DNA from: Nothopassalora personata
Taxonomy: Eukaryota > Ascomycota > Dothideomycetes > Mycosphaerellales > Mycosphaerellaceae
Direction: 5' to 3'
Length of the DNA stretch: 64,000 nucleotides
Assembly: GCA_033816765.1 (NCBI GenBank)
Contig: CM066287.1
Span: 62,001 to 126,000 of the forward strand
Shown here piece after piece: positions 19,251-29,229 of this stretch; position 1 is the first letter of the stretch; every line of letters begins with the position of its first letter. The notes beneath the pieces are model-generated. The model saw only the letters and a program-made list of their open reading frames with translations, ran no database searches and was not told the origin of the DNA. Position numbers and translations under genes: made by a program.

Positions 19251-19686
19251 GAAAAAGGATTGAAGCTCTTCTAGATCTCCGGGTGAGGGACGGATTATGT
19301 GCGGGTATATGAGGGCTCATTGTCGCTGTGACACACATCAAGCACATGCTTTTGCATTTTTGAGGCCTAGACAGGTCTCATTCTGATGCGATGAGGCTTC
19401 GGCATGCGAGCGGTCACTTGCAGGAACAGAGTTTCGTGGTGCATAATCTGGCTTGGAGCTGAACTTGCGGCTGGATGCCTGAAGAAGCTATACCTCATGC
19501 TGAAGGCAGTCTTCCTTCAGGATTTTCGCTCAACGCATAGCAGAGAATCGCAGGGAAGGGTCCAGCCGTCTGTCGTAGAGCATGATCCGACAGATTTCCA
19601 TACCAGCGCCTCACAGACGATCATATCCATCTAATTCAGCTTCTGACTGAGAGCTCAGCAACATCAATACAATGCTCAATAGACAG
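19251..19686. other. no gene recognised
   Basis: Short frames only. The 76-aa frame at 19404-19634 has no recognisable product. Confidence 0.35.
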
Positions 19687-20012
19687 ACCACAGCAATCTG
19701 GAGTATGCCAAGCACAGCTATATCGCGCTGTCCTACTGCTGGGGAGACCCAACGAAAACGAAGACAATATCGCTGTATGGCCACAAGATCCAGATTCCCA
19801 AGAATCTGTTCTACGCACTAAGCGCCATTATCCAGCACCACGATCATACTGCGTACTTCTGAATCGACGCACTATGCATTGATCAGCCAAACATGCCAGA
19901 GCGCAAACACCGCGTCCAAAGAATGGGCGCCGTTTACTCCAGCGCGAAAGCAGTATACACCTGGCTAGGCCCCGAGGATTACGAGACCGAAATCGCCTTC
20001 GGCGAGTTATTC
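19687..20012 (+). pseudogene. HET (heterokaryon incompatibility) domain fragment
   Basis: The plus-strand frame reads N-L-E-Y-A-K-H-S-Y-I-A-L-S-Y-C-W-G-D (classic HET opening), then I-D-A-L-C-I-D-Q, then R-V-Q-R-M-G-A-V-Y-S-S-A-K-A-V-Y-T-W-L-G-P, all core HET blocks. A TGA at 19860-19862 replaces the Trp codon that usually stands before I-D-A-L-C-I-D-Q. There is no start and no C-terminal part: similarity stops about 20012, where the antisense MFS gene begins. HET proteins trigger cell death after fusion of unlike strains; this copy cannot make one. The loss looks like a rearrangement joining two gene fragments. Confidence 0.8.
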
Positions 20013-21312
20013 TTCGTATGGCTGATGAAACTTCAACACAGAACGATCCACCAGATCAAAGAATTGCCACGGCAATCGGCATTCTCGCTTTACGTTCGCC
20101 TTCCTCCGCATCCAAAAGTCACTGAGTCTGCCGCCGATCTGCTCGCCGGTCACACTTCCGATGATGATTCCCAGGAACTGAAGTCCGATCTGCTGAGCAT
20201 TGAACCCGAACTTTGGCACAAAGAGCTGTGGGATCTCCAGTGTCATCAAGACGCTCGTGAAGCCGAAGACGATGGCGTATGCGCAAGCTGGGATCACGAT
20301 GGTGGGATACCGGAACAGCGACAGCGGCTGGATGAACTCATAGAAGCTGAATGGGTTTGGGTCGATTCGACGGAATTGCATGTATTCTTGCTTGAAGGCG
20401 GATCCTCGATGCTCGACGCCGCGACGGATGTAACGTGTCTCTGGACCAAGGAAGATGTAGGCGATGAACTGGATTCCATTAATTATGGCCAGGACCCAGT
20501 AGATCCAGCGGTAATTTCCCGTCTGTTCGGCGACGAAGCCCATGATGAAGGGGCCGCCTGGGGGACCTATGGTGTGGTAAGTATCGAGTGCGTGAGAAGG
20601 TCCTAGGTGACATACCTAACGTTACCAGCAGCGTCCAAACGCCCATGAACTGTGCGCGCTGACGCTTGAAGTACGTCTCAGTCACAATTCCACTTCCAAT
20701 CGCAATCGCGGGACTGATGAAGAACGCTCCCAGCACACGACACGCGGCCATGGAGCCGTAGCTATGGGCCAGCGCACATCCGACATTGAACAGAAGCGAG
20801 CATATCGTACTGATAAGCCACACTGGTCGCCGCCCATACCTGTTCGCAACAGGTTTCCAGAAGAGGGGTGCAAAACCTAGCACGACGATTTGCATGGACG
20901 TCAGATAACTTGCTTCCGTGATACTCGTCTCGAAGTCCTCGGCGATGCTCTCGTAAGCTGGGATTATGGCCGCCGCTGTGAAAGTCGTGATCATGGCGTG
21001 GAAGCCGACGAGGATTAGGTTCGCCATCTTCTTCCATTCTGGCCAGTTGTGGGGATCTGCTGGGTCGTCTGATGGGATTGGATCGAGATCGAGGGTGCCA
21101 TGTCGTGCAATCAGGTAATCGCGATGTTCTGGTGGTAGTGATGCTGCGGCGCCGAGACTGATGTTCGTGGCTCGATAGCTGGTCTTCAAGTCTGCGATGG
21201 GCTCGACTGGGACGTCTGAACTTGCATCGTCTTTGAGTGTCTCGGTTGGCTCTTGTGCGTTTGTCTTCCCGATCGCTGGCGCGAAGTCCTGTTGTCCTGT
21301 CGGGGTCGCCAT
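20007..21312 (-). CDS. MFS transporter (DHA1-like), C-terminally truncated
   Basis: A drug:H+ antiporter type of major facilitator, plasma membrane; substrate unknown. Exons 21312-20616 and 20566-20007 (donor GTATGT, acceptor CCATAG) join to 418 aa through V-T-L-G-P-P-G-G-P-F, an MFS motif C-like turn. The N-terminal tail has D-P-A-D-P-H-N-W-P-E-W-K-K, usual in this group. Motif A is present as N-R-Y-G-R-R-P-V-W. Helices run on to L-S-D-F-W-M-R-R-K-A-N-V (about residue 390), after which similarity is lost and a non-family tail leads to a stop at 20007. The last one or two helices expected in a ~480-aa member are missing because the gene runs into the HET fragment. Whether the truncated protein works is doubtful. 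Confidence 0.8.
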
Positions 21313-22366
21313 TGTCGTGGAATTCATCAGAAGAAAGAAGGACGACACGACCTGCAGACTCTTCACACCAGATGTACTTTCTCCTCCCTCAGGTCTTGCT
21401 CACCCCCCACCATCCTCAAGGCAGCAATAAGGCCAAGCAACATCCGTCTAAAACAGACAAGATACGAAGATACGAGTTCCTTCGCCAGCAGAGTAAAGTG
21501 GAACCAAAGAAAAGAGTCGCGTACATCCTTGTCCCACGCCTCGCTGTATTAATAGTCCATCATACCGACAACACACAACTCGCGAAGCAACGACAGCTGC
21601 TCGAGCCCCCCTCATGTAGATAAGTGAAGCAGGCACTTTCTCCATCTGACTTCCACACAGTACATGTGCGACTATCCCAGCTGCCGTAAACGGTCTCCGA
21701 CAGCAAAAGAGGTGCATCTGCATCATCGTGAAGTGGAACCGGTGTGGGACGCTAGAAGAGGTTTGTGAGTGGAGTTTGAAGAGCCTCGCGGCAGAGCACA
21801 AGCCGTTTAGTGGCGGTGGTCGAGCCTTGGCTTGGCCTCTCGTGGGTAAATTTTCCCTTCTTGTAATTGGCCTTTCTAGTATGGGAATGACCGCGCTGGT
21901 GATTTACACTTCACTACTTCGATCTATCATCTGCGGTTTCCAAAATGTAGAGAAAGCATCGTGCTTGGCTGAGCAAGTCTATCGCCGGCAATGCAATACT
22001 CGAAGAAGTCGTGGGTACGACCGGATCAGCGAACAGCTATTACACTGCGTGAAGTGGTCTCGACATACAAAGTGAACGAAATGTCCGAAATGGGCACCGT
22101 AGAATTTGCCGTACAGTGCGATGTCATCCTACTACGAGGTAAAGACTTCAGCATGCTCGTTGCCTTAATAAAGGCTTCGCTCCAAGCAAAATCCGCCGAG
22201 CTTCTTCTCAACCCTTCACTTCGATGCTGCGCGAGCTTGATGCTTCCACCAGGTAGTCTTTCTCCCGAGTCAGCGACTGACAAGATGGACCACCATCAAT
22301 GTGCATATTTGTACAAGTCAGTAGAGACTTGACCCATTTGACCGGAGCTCTGAAGCAGCTGAAATC
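21313..22366. other. no gene recognised
   Basis: Intergenic kilobase between the MFS 5' end and the P450 3' end. Short overlapping frames only; the longest (21237-21623) has no recognisable product. Confidence 0.4.
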
Positions 22367-24043
22367 TCAAGCCGCCTTCCGCTTCGAGATGCGAACCTCC
22401 AACCCTTCCTGCACCACGAAGAACGTTGAATGATACTTCAACTCTTCGTTCGGTCGCAGCAACTCGAAGTTGTAGTCGCGGAAGAGCAGTGGCAGTGTCT
22501 TGTTCATCTCGAGAAGAGCCAAGTTCTTGCCAATGCATAGGTGACTACCACCTCCAAACTTTCTAAATGTCAGCGAAAAGCATGGTCTCACCATCAGCTC
22601 GTAAAGGCGTACCTGAAACATGTACCTCTCCATCATCCTGGCATCGCCTTCGATCCATCGCTCTGGCCGGTATACTTCGAAGTCATCGCCGAAGATTTTG
22701 TTGCGATGCAGAACCCAGCCATTCAGGGCGACTCGAGTGCCTCCGGGCAGACGGTGGCCGTCGATTTCCGCTCCTTCTGGAGGAACTAGTCTGGTGATGT
22801 TCAATCCCACAGCTGGGCGGAGGCGCATTGCCTCTTTCAAGCAGGCTTGGAAGTATGGTAACGCTTGCACTTCGTTCCATTGTGGCATCGCAGACAAACT
22901 CCCAGCTGCAGTAGCATCGTCGAGTTCTTGCTTGACCTTGGCGTAGACTCGAAAGTCACGCAGCACATGCCATGAGAAGCTCTGCATAGTCGAGGCCGTT
23001 GAGTCAGAGCCAGCGAAGCTGCGCACGATCAGTAGGTCACATCTCGACATTCTGCTCTAGTACTCACATCGCGCCATGAGCCACGGCAAAGACATCACCT
23101 TCGCTGAAGTTCTGCGGGGCTTTCTCGTGCGCCTCAAACAGCGAAGCCATCAGATCTCTTCTGTCCAGCTGTTTGCCAAACTTCTTCCTCTTGTCCATCT
23201 CGTGCAACGCCATGCGCGTGATCAAGAAGTTGCCAGTATTCAACCAAGGCACATACTTCCACAGCGGATTGCGACGGAACGCAAAGTCCCATTCTGGTAT
23301 CTGCCCAATGATGCCATCATACCATTGCATATCGTCAATCGTCTTGATTGCTTTCTCCAAATCATATCCTGCTTCAAGAAACCCAAACTTTCTCGAGAAG
23401 GCTACCTCGCCGAGAACATCGAAGGCATAGTAGTGCAGGTAACTTCCCAGATCACAGTACTGATCTCTTGTCCGGCACATGGCATCCAGCTTTTGCATGA
23501 AAAGGCGCTCAGTGTCCTCGATGTAGCCTGTCATGGTATGCATGGTGGCCATACTGTATGGGTTCGAGGCATAGCGCTTCTTGACAGCGTGCACTGCTTC
23601 ACGTGTCTCCGTGAATATGTCAGGATTCTCCGGTGGTGGAAAGACGCCATAAAAGTCGGTCTTGTGGAAGCCTTTGCCTGCTGCTAGGACTTCGCGAGCT
23701 GCATGAGGCGAGGAGAAGGAGAGCTCGTTTGGGGCGATGCGGACGATCGGGCCTGTTCTGTCAGCAGTGGCAGAGACGGGGTACATTCTTGCGGCTTACC
23801 ATAGATCTCATGAACCCTGATGTGGTCTTTCTCGGTATGGCCTGACCAAGTGCTCCAGACTTTCCAAGCACGACTTCCAGACGCTAGCAATGGTCCAGGG
23901 TAGTGTCTCAATGGTGAGGCGTACTTGTAGTATAAGAAACGACCAAGGAAGACCAGAGGGAGTAGCAAGGGCAAGTACGGTGCAAGCAATCTCAGTGCAG
24001 CGAGGACTGCAGAGTCGCTCTGCATCAGATTCATGACCGCCAT
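22367..24043 (-). CDS. cytochrome P450 monooxygenase, pisatin-demethylase-like
   Basis: A haem-thiolate monooxygenase of the ER membrane. Four exons: 24043-23800, 23752-23068, 23018-22613 and 22558-22367, joining to 508 aa. Features in order: N-terminal membrane helix (residues about 18-40); Y-P-G-P-L-L-A; G-P-I-V-R-I-A-P-N-E-L-S-F; I-helix A-G-S-D-S-T-A; K-helix E-A-M-R; P-E-R-W; and the haem loop F-G-G-G-S-H-L-C-I-G with its Cys ligand. The overall pattern resembles fungal pisatin-demethylase-like P450s, but the substrate cannot be read off. The last intron is odd: the frame requires the acceptor AAAG directly before TTTGGAGG, although a better TTTAG lies four bases upstream and would break the frame. 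No backbone biosynthetic enzyme is nearby, so a secondary-metabolite cluster is not supported. Confidence 0.9.
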
Positions 24044-24479
24044 GGTTGAAATGGCAGCGAGCTGGCAAGTCCGATGCTGAAGACGCCGAAGATGGGAGAA
24101 TAGCTGCAGAGACTGAGTTCGGAGTGACCGGCTCACCTCTCTCTATACCTCGGGCCAGTAGGTTTCATCTGTATGCTCATACTAATATCACGGACAATCA
24201 AGTCCATGTCCACGGCAGTTGGCCGTCTTCGTACAAGCCGACCAGGGGATAGCTGCTAAATGCCCAAGAGATGACGACTTGAGGGCTTGTCGCCGCCATC
24301 ATGGTACTGCTGTTCTGGAGACTGCATGTGCCAGTGTTGGTCGTCATGTTGGCCTTTTTTTTGTGTTTCGGCAGTTGTCGAAAGAGAGGAGAAGAAAGGT
24401 GGCGTTGCCCAGGGTCCCACAGCCCTTTGCAAAATTAGTTCTAGTGACAACGCGCTAGCCGGAAGTGGAGACGACCACC

Positions 24480-24567
24480 CCCCCCCCCCCATTGAATATC
24501 TCGTAGTTGCGACTCTTTTATACTGAGTATCTCGTAGTTGCGACTCTTTTACACGGAATATCTCGTG
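24480..24567. repeat. poly-C run and 31-32-bp tandem repeat
   Basis: A run of C just after 24477 is followed by AATATCTCGTAGTTGCGACT with CTTTTATAC, repeated twice and begun a third time. Confidence 0.85.
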
Positions 24568-24570
24568 CAG

Positions 24571-25590
24571 TGATTGCTATAGACAAGTAGTAGTCGAGCG
24601 TTCAGTCGACGTCGGCTACTACTATTGCCTTGTGAGCGGAGGCACCGAGCACCAACGAGTAGTCTCGAAGGTATTGAGCTTGCAGGCTCGGTCGTCTGGC
24701 GGAGCTGTAGTCGATTCTTTGGGCGAAGGAAGTTGCAAGATACATAGGGCCGCCGTCAATTTGGTATTGCCCCCTGATGTGGCAAGTTGATCATCCTGCG
24801 ACCTCAAGCACAAGGCGCAGGTCTGCATCTGTAAGAGCGGTCCATGCTACCGCATCGCGATGATCGTGGTTTCTCAGCGGCTCGAAGAGGTACAGGGCAG
24901 GTAACACGACTCGCCTGGTATCCCTCCATAATGACAGCAAACGAGGTTCCGCAGCACTCGGAAGAAGCTTGGCGGTTCCGGTTGTCGCGGAAGGTGCCGT
25001 CTGGGTCAAGGTGGACGAGAGATGCGTAGGAGGACGCTTTATTGAAGTTCACATTGTATCTGATTGATGCGTACTTTTCGTCCAAGCCGTTTGCGATGGG
25101 GACCACTTTGAATGGGCCTATCGCGGTGACGTACGAAGATCGTCGAATAGCTCGTGCAATGCGACGACCGAGCGACGAGAGGTTCGTATATGACCGATGT
25201 GTAGACCAAGCTGGAGCGGCACAATCTAGCTAGCCTCGAGGAAAAGAATGCGCTGTAAGCCACACTGCAGATATCGAGACGGGATATAAGCCGTCCTATC
25301 GTGTCTCTTCTGCCTTGCTACTCGTGCCTTGCAGCATACGCTTATTTCAGCTGTGCATGCTTGTGCCGCATTCTTAGGCCTCGACCTAGCTTGGTGCGCC
25401 AGTCACAGGAATCATGACTTACTTGGCACTTGCCCTTATAGTCACCAAAGTGGCCTATGCCTAGTAAACGAGCAAGGATCAGGATCGCTCTAAGCAATAT
25501 CCACCGTCCCTTTGCACTCTCGTCGAGGGAACTTAGATGCCTTTGAGCCGCATTCTGCAGAGCTCTAAACTGGACAGCCTTTGCAAAATT
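24571..25590. other. no convincing gene; edge of the retrotransposon block
   Basis: Overlapping minus-strand frames at 24791-25263 (72-100 aa) look partly protein-like (Y-N-V-N-F-N-K-A-S-S-Y, H-L-D-P-D-G-T-F), but I recognise no family and no single exon set holds together. CpA-to-TpA bias becomes obvious only from about 25,600. Confidence 0.35.
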
Positions 25591-26672
25591 TGTTGTAGAT
25601 AGGTATTTGACGAGTACAAGCTTCTAGATTAAAACGATAGGGTGGATCAGTAACCCTTATAAATTGCTACAGGGTGTAAGACTATCTAGCTACATAAACA
25701 GTGTAATATAGTGTGTGTGTGCTAAGTCCTAACTAATATAGCTATTAGTTACCTAATTTACAACACTCCCCCTTTAGACTAACTACTATAAAGGCAGTCT
25801 AATTAACTTAATATTACCTATGTTACTATATTAGTCTCAAACACCTTTACTAGCTTTAGATACTAGATTAGCTATAAGTAGGTATATACTAAGGATAGCG
25901 ATCTTATTAGATCTATATATATAAGAGATCTTTATAGACCTACTTTTAGACATATTTAGGCCTTATCTTTCCGCTTTTAGAAGTGAATAGAAGGTTCTCT
26001 CGGCTTAAGAAGGCTCTTATAGCTAGGTAGCAACGTATAGACCTTATAGGTATATATAAAAGAAGCTAGTTCTTTACTAAGTAACTCTCTCTACTTTATA
26101 CTACTTTATACCTCTCTTAACCCCCTTCTAGACTACTATATACACTTATATATACTAATAACTACTATACGTACATTCTTAAAGCTTTTTAAGAAGCTTT
26201 AGTAAGGTATACTATATATATAATAGTATTTTAAGGGTGTTTACTAACTTATAAGTAGTATTATAGTAGATGTTATTAAGTAGACTCCTATAAACTAGTT
26301 TAGTAGCACTAGTAATGTCTTTAGTAGTAGAACTAGTTCTAGTAACGGTAACGATCCTAATAAGCGTCCTCCTAGTAATACTAGAAAGGGCCTACTTATA
26401 TCTAGTAGGCTCTCTAAGCGTAAGACCCTTATTAAGGTACTTAGGCTAGTTAAGTAGATTATCGAGAGTAAGCGTAAGATTACTAAGAGGAATATAACCT
26501 TATAGCTTACTATAGTATCCCTTAAGGTTACCTTCTATAAGAAGAAGCTTCTAACTACTAAGGGGAGTATTACTAACCTACTAAACTAGGGTTAGATTAA
26601 CGCGGCTACCTAGGACTTCGATTATATAATAGTTAACCCTTAAGGTCGTATCTCTAATACTATAACTATTAA
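25591..26672 (-). mobile_element. RIP-mutated LTR retrotransposon remnant (3' LTR plus part of the body)
   Basis: A 175-bp LTR (25591-25765) has perfect 5-bp ends TGTTG and CAACA. It is followed by CTCCCCCTTT, which on the minus strand is a polypurine tract directly before the LTR, giving the orientation. The body to 26672 has residual frames but no motif I can name. It ends where an old copy of element C begins. The family (copia or gypsy) is undetermined. Confidence 0.65.
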
Positions 26673-27441
26673 TGTCTACTAACTACCCTATGTAGGCCTG
26701 TCCGAGTTATAGTAGTATAGAGCGGCGCTTATGTAAGTAGGGGTATTTGCCGGTCCCGGGACCGTAAAATTAGGTCACGTAACGAGTAGCGTAGTAGCTA
26801 GATAAATAAGAGGATTGGCGGACTTAATCCCCTATACCCTCTACTCGAGAGGTATAAATTGAATTGTTTCCTTAATGCTACGCTTACAATGCTTAACTGC
26901 GTAGTATATATCTTAATAGCTATTCTAGGTCCTACTAGCTTACCTAAATGTCTAATTAAACCTAAATAAAATTAGGGTAAGTTAGACCTAAGGGACCCCC
27001 CTCTAAACCTAAGGTTAATACAACCTATTAGTCGTTAATATATCCTCCCCCATTACGAACCTGTCCTTAGGTTCTAAAGTAGTGAGCCCGGGTACTATAG
27101 GTAGCGCAGTTAGTCGCTATAAGCTAAGGTAGTCTTATAGTAGCATAATAGCTTACCCTATTATTTAGCTTAATATATAAGATATTAGGCAATCCTAGGG
27201 CCTACTAGCGACAGTTTATAAAGATCGAAAGGATTCTTCTAATAGAGACCGTAATAGTAGCGTTAATAACCGCGACTCGCACCCGTCGCACTATATTAAC
27301 GTATACTACGAAACTAGCGAGAGAATAGGTAGCTATGTTAGTATTAATCGAACGGGCTAGATAGTCGAATAATGCAAACGCCATTTATAAAATAAGTAAG
27401 TGTTAGTACTAGTAACCTAATAAATCTAAAGACGAGTCTAT
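26673..27441 (-). mobile_element. RIP-mutated old copy of element C (3' LTR and adjacent sequence)
   Basis: 26673-27040 matches the LTR of the intact element at 41852-42226 apart from many C-to-T and G-to-A changes. 27041-27441 matches the sequence next to that LTR (42227 to about 42510). It stops where chromovirus B starts. Confidence 0.9.
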
Positions 27442-27639
27442 TATAAGGGCCGTAAGACTATAAGGGGATGTCGTAATGTATAGCACGCCTACGATCTTCT
27501 AATCGTAGATGAACTAAAGCTTACTTTCTTCTATAGACGCTATGTGCGTCTCCTAGTGTACGTATACGCGTCACGTGCGGCATGCTAAGCCGGGCATAGC
27601 CGCATTATATGTAAGGGTTAGCTATAGGCTACCCTTATA
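27442..27639 (-). repeat. 3' LTR of chromovirus B
   Basis: 198 bp. The ends read TAT...ATA, consistent with TGT...ACA after RIP. Related in sequence to the LTR of element A. Confidence 0.85.
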
Positions 27640-28165
27640 ACTGCCTCCCCTTCTAGGCCGAGCTGCCCTTAGCTCGCGGCTTTAGGAGATTTCTATGTAA
27701 GTAATCTATCTACTTCTCGCAGATTCCGTTACTATGCAACCCGCCTACGGGTCTCGTACGTGTCGTTATCGTAGTGTAGGTAGGTATGAAGTTATAGTTA
27801 CCGGGTTAACTAACTCGAGGGTTTAAGAAGCGTACCCTCTCCCTCCTTTTCCTTCTTTTTTCCTTATACTACGTTCTCGCAGCGCACTATACCCGCACTA
27901 CTAGCGATCTACTAGCTCCTCGCTAGCGACTACCTAGCGACCCGCTAGTACTACTATAGCTTTAGAGGAAGCTATCTAAGACTAGCTCCGCTAGGAGGCC
28001 CTTATAGGGGGCCTATTAGCACTACTAACACTATTACTAGTACTGCGAGCATAGATGTCTAGCGCGCTCGGCGTACTAGATACGCTAGCGAAGCGTAAGT
28101 TTAGCGTACTAGGGCCGTAGACCCCTAAGTCCTTACTAGCTAGGCGCCTAGGTACTAATATTAAG

Positions 28166-28926
28166 ATGTGTATACGCTATCTACTATACTTCGTAGCTAG
28201 TAAGTATTTACTACGCTCTTCGCTTACGATGCGCTTACTAATAGCATAGTAGACGAGTAGGATACGTGTAATAGTGTTACTACCGGCGAGTTACTTAAGA
28301 AGTGTAGGCGCTATAGAGACATTAGGCACCCCTACGTTAGTAACACTAGCGTCGCTATCGCGTAGCTAGTAGCTCGCCTACGCGCCGCTCGCGCCTAGCG
28401 CGATAAGCTTATCTAGGGGCTTAGTAACCCTATTACTAAATAAGAGTAGGATGCTCTAGACTAGTAGTACGAGCTCTATACCTAGCTAGGCGAGTAGATC
28501 CTAGAGGTAAGTACTACGCCTCGCTAGCGCTCCCTACGCTCGCCGTGTGCGGCGTACTATCGCTCCCTATGTGAATCGGCTAACCTCCTCCTAGGCTAAG
28601 AGGCAGTTCTCTACCTATAAGAATAAGCGTATAGGGGACACCCGCGTGCGCTTCGCCGGCGCCTCTACTACTACTACCCCCTCCTCCGCCGCCGCTACTA
28701 CGTCCGTAGTTCTATAGTAAGAGTAGAATAGGGCCCTTAATAAGCTCTTTGAGCTCGGCCGTACTGTAAGTACTATACGTGTCGTATACGTGTCCTATAC
28801 TAACCGTAATTATAGTTCCTATAGGCTAGAAACATCGACACTACCGCGGCCGATAGGGCCTTCTTACTACTAGCCCTACGGGGCGAGTATAATAAGGAGG
28901 ATAATAAGGAGGATAATAACGAGTAA
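28166..28926 (+). pseudogene. antisense four-exon accessory gene in chromovirus B
   Basis: This lies between pol and the 3' LTR of B but on the opposite strand. Exons 28166-28199, 28253-28506, 28595-28765 and 28825-28926 join in phase to 187 codons, about 186 aa. All introns start GTAAGT and end TAG; introns 2 and 3 have CTAAC branch points. The start is M-C-I-R-Y-L-L-Y-F-V, followed by C-N-S-V-T-T-G-E-L-L-K-K-C and a row R-Y-R-D-I-R-H-P-Y whose Tyr residues probably were Cys before RIP (TGY to TAY), giving a C-x2-C-x4-H-x-C pattern. Then comes a helical part, a Thr/Ala-rich linker and N-R-A-L-N-K-L-F-E-L-G-R. Several TAG codons stand at probable Trp positions. The same structure occurs in element A (38763-39484). 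Function unknown. Confidence 0.75.
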
Positions 28927-29118
28927 TCGCGCGCTCCGCGTATGTTAGCCGCCCGCTACGCGCCTATGTTCTATCTACGTAGCGCCGTAGTGAGCCTATA
29001 AAAGTTTATTTCTAAAATAAATACTCTTCTCTCTACTCTTCTCTCTCCTTACCTCCCTCTCTAATGTTATTACTATCGGGGGTGTTTACTCGACTAAGTA
29101 AGCGAGCCTTTTAGTCTG

Positions 29119-29148
29119 ATAGAAGACACTATAGGTTAGTGTCTTCTA
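29119..29148. other. 12-bp perfect inverted repeat with a 5-nt loop
   Basis: TAGAAGACACTA (29120-29131), loop TAGGT, TAGTGTCTTCTA (29137-29148). Located downstream of the B pol stop on the element's own strand. Confidence 0.7.
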
Positions 29149-29229
29149 TACTAGTTGTAGCTAAGTTTACTATCGGGGTAGAGGTTCTTATATCTAGCTA
29201 CTAAAGGGTTAAGGTCTAAATGCATAACC

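Noticed and set aside
22367..24252. secondary-metabolite gene cluster around the P450
   Set aside because: No polyketide, peptide or terpene synthase and no pathway regulator in the window; the neighbouring MFS gene is truncated.
24420..25594. CCTTTGCAAAATT present near 24424 and 25579 as possible target duplication
   Set aside because: The 12-13-bp match is isolated; the sequences between are not a recognisable element and the second copy simply abuts the LTR at 25591.
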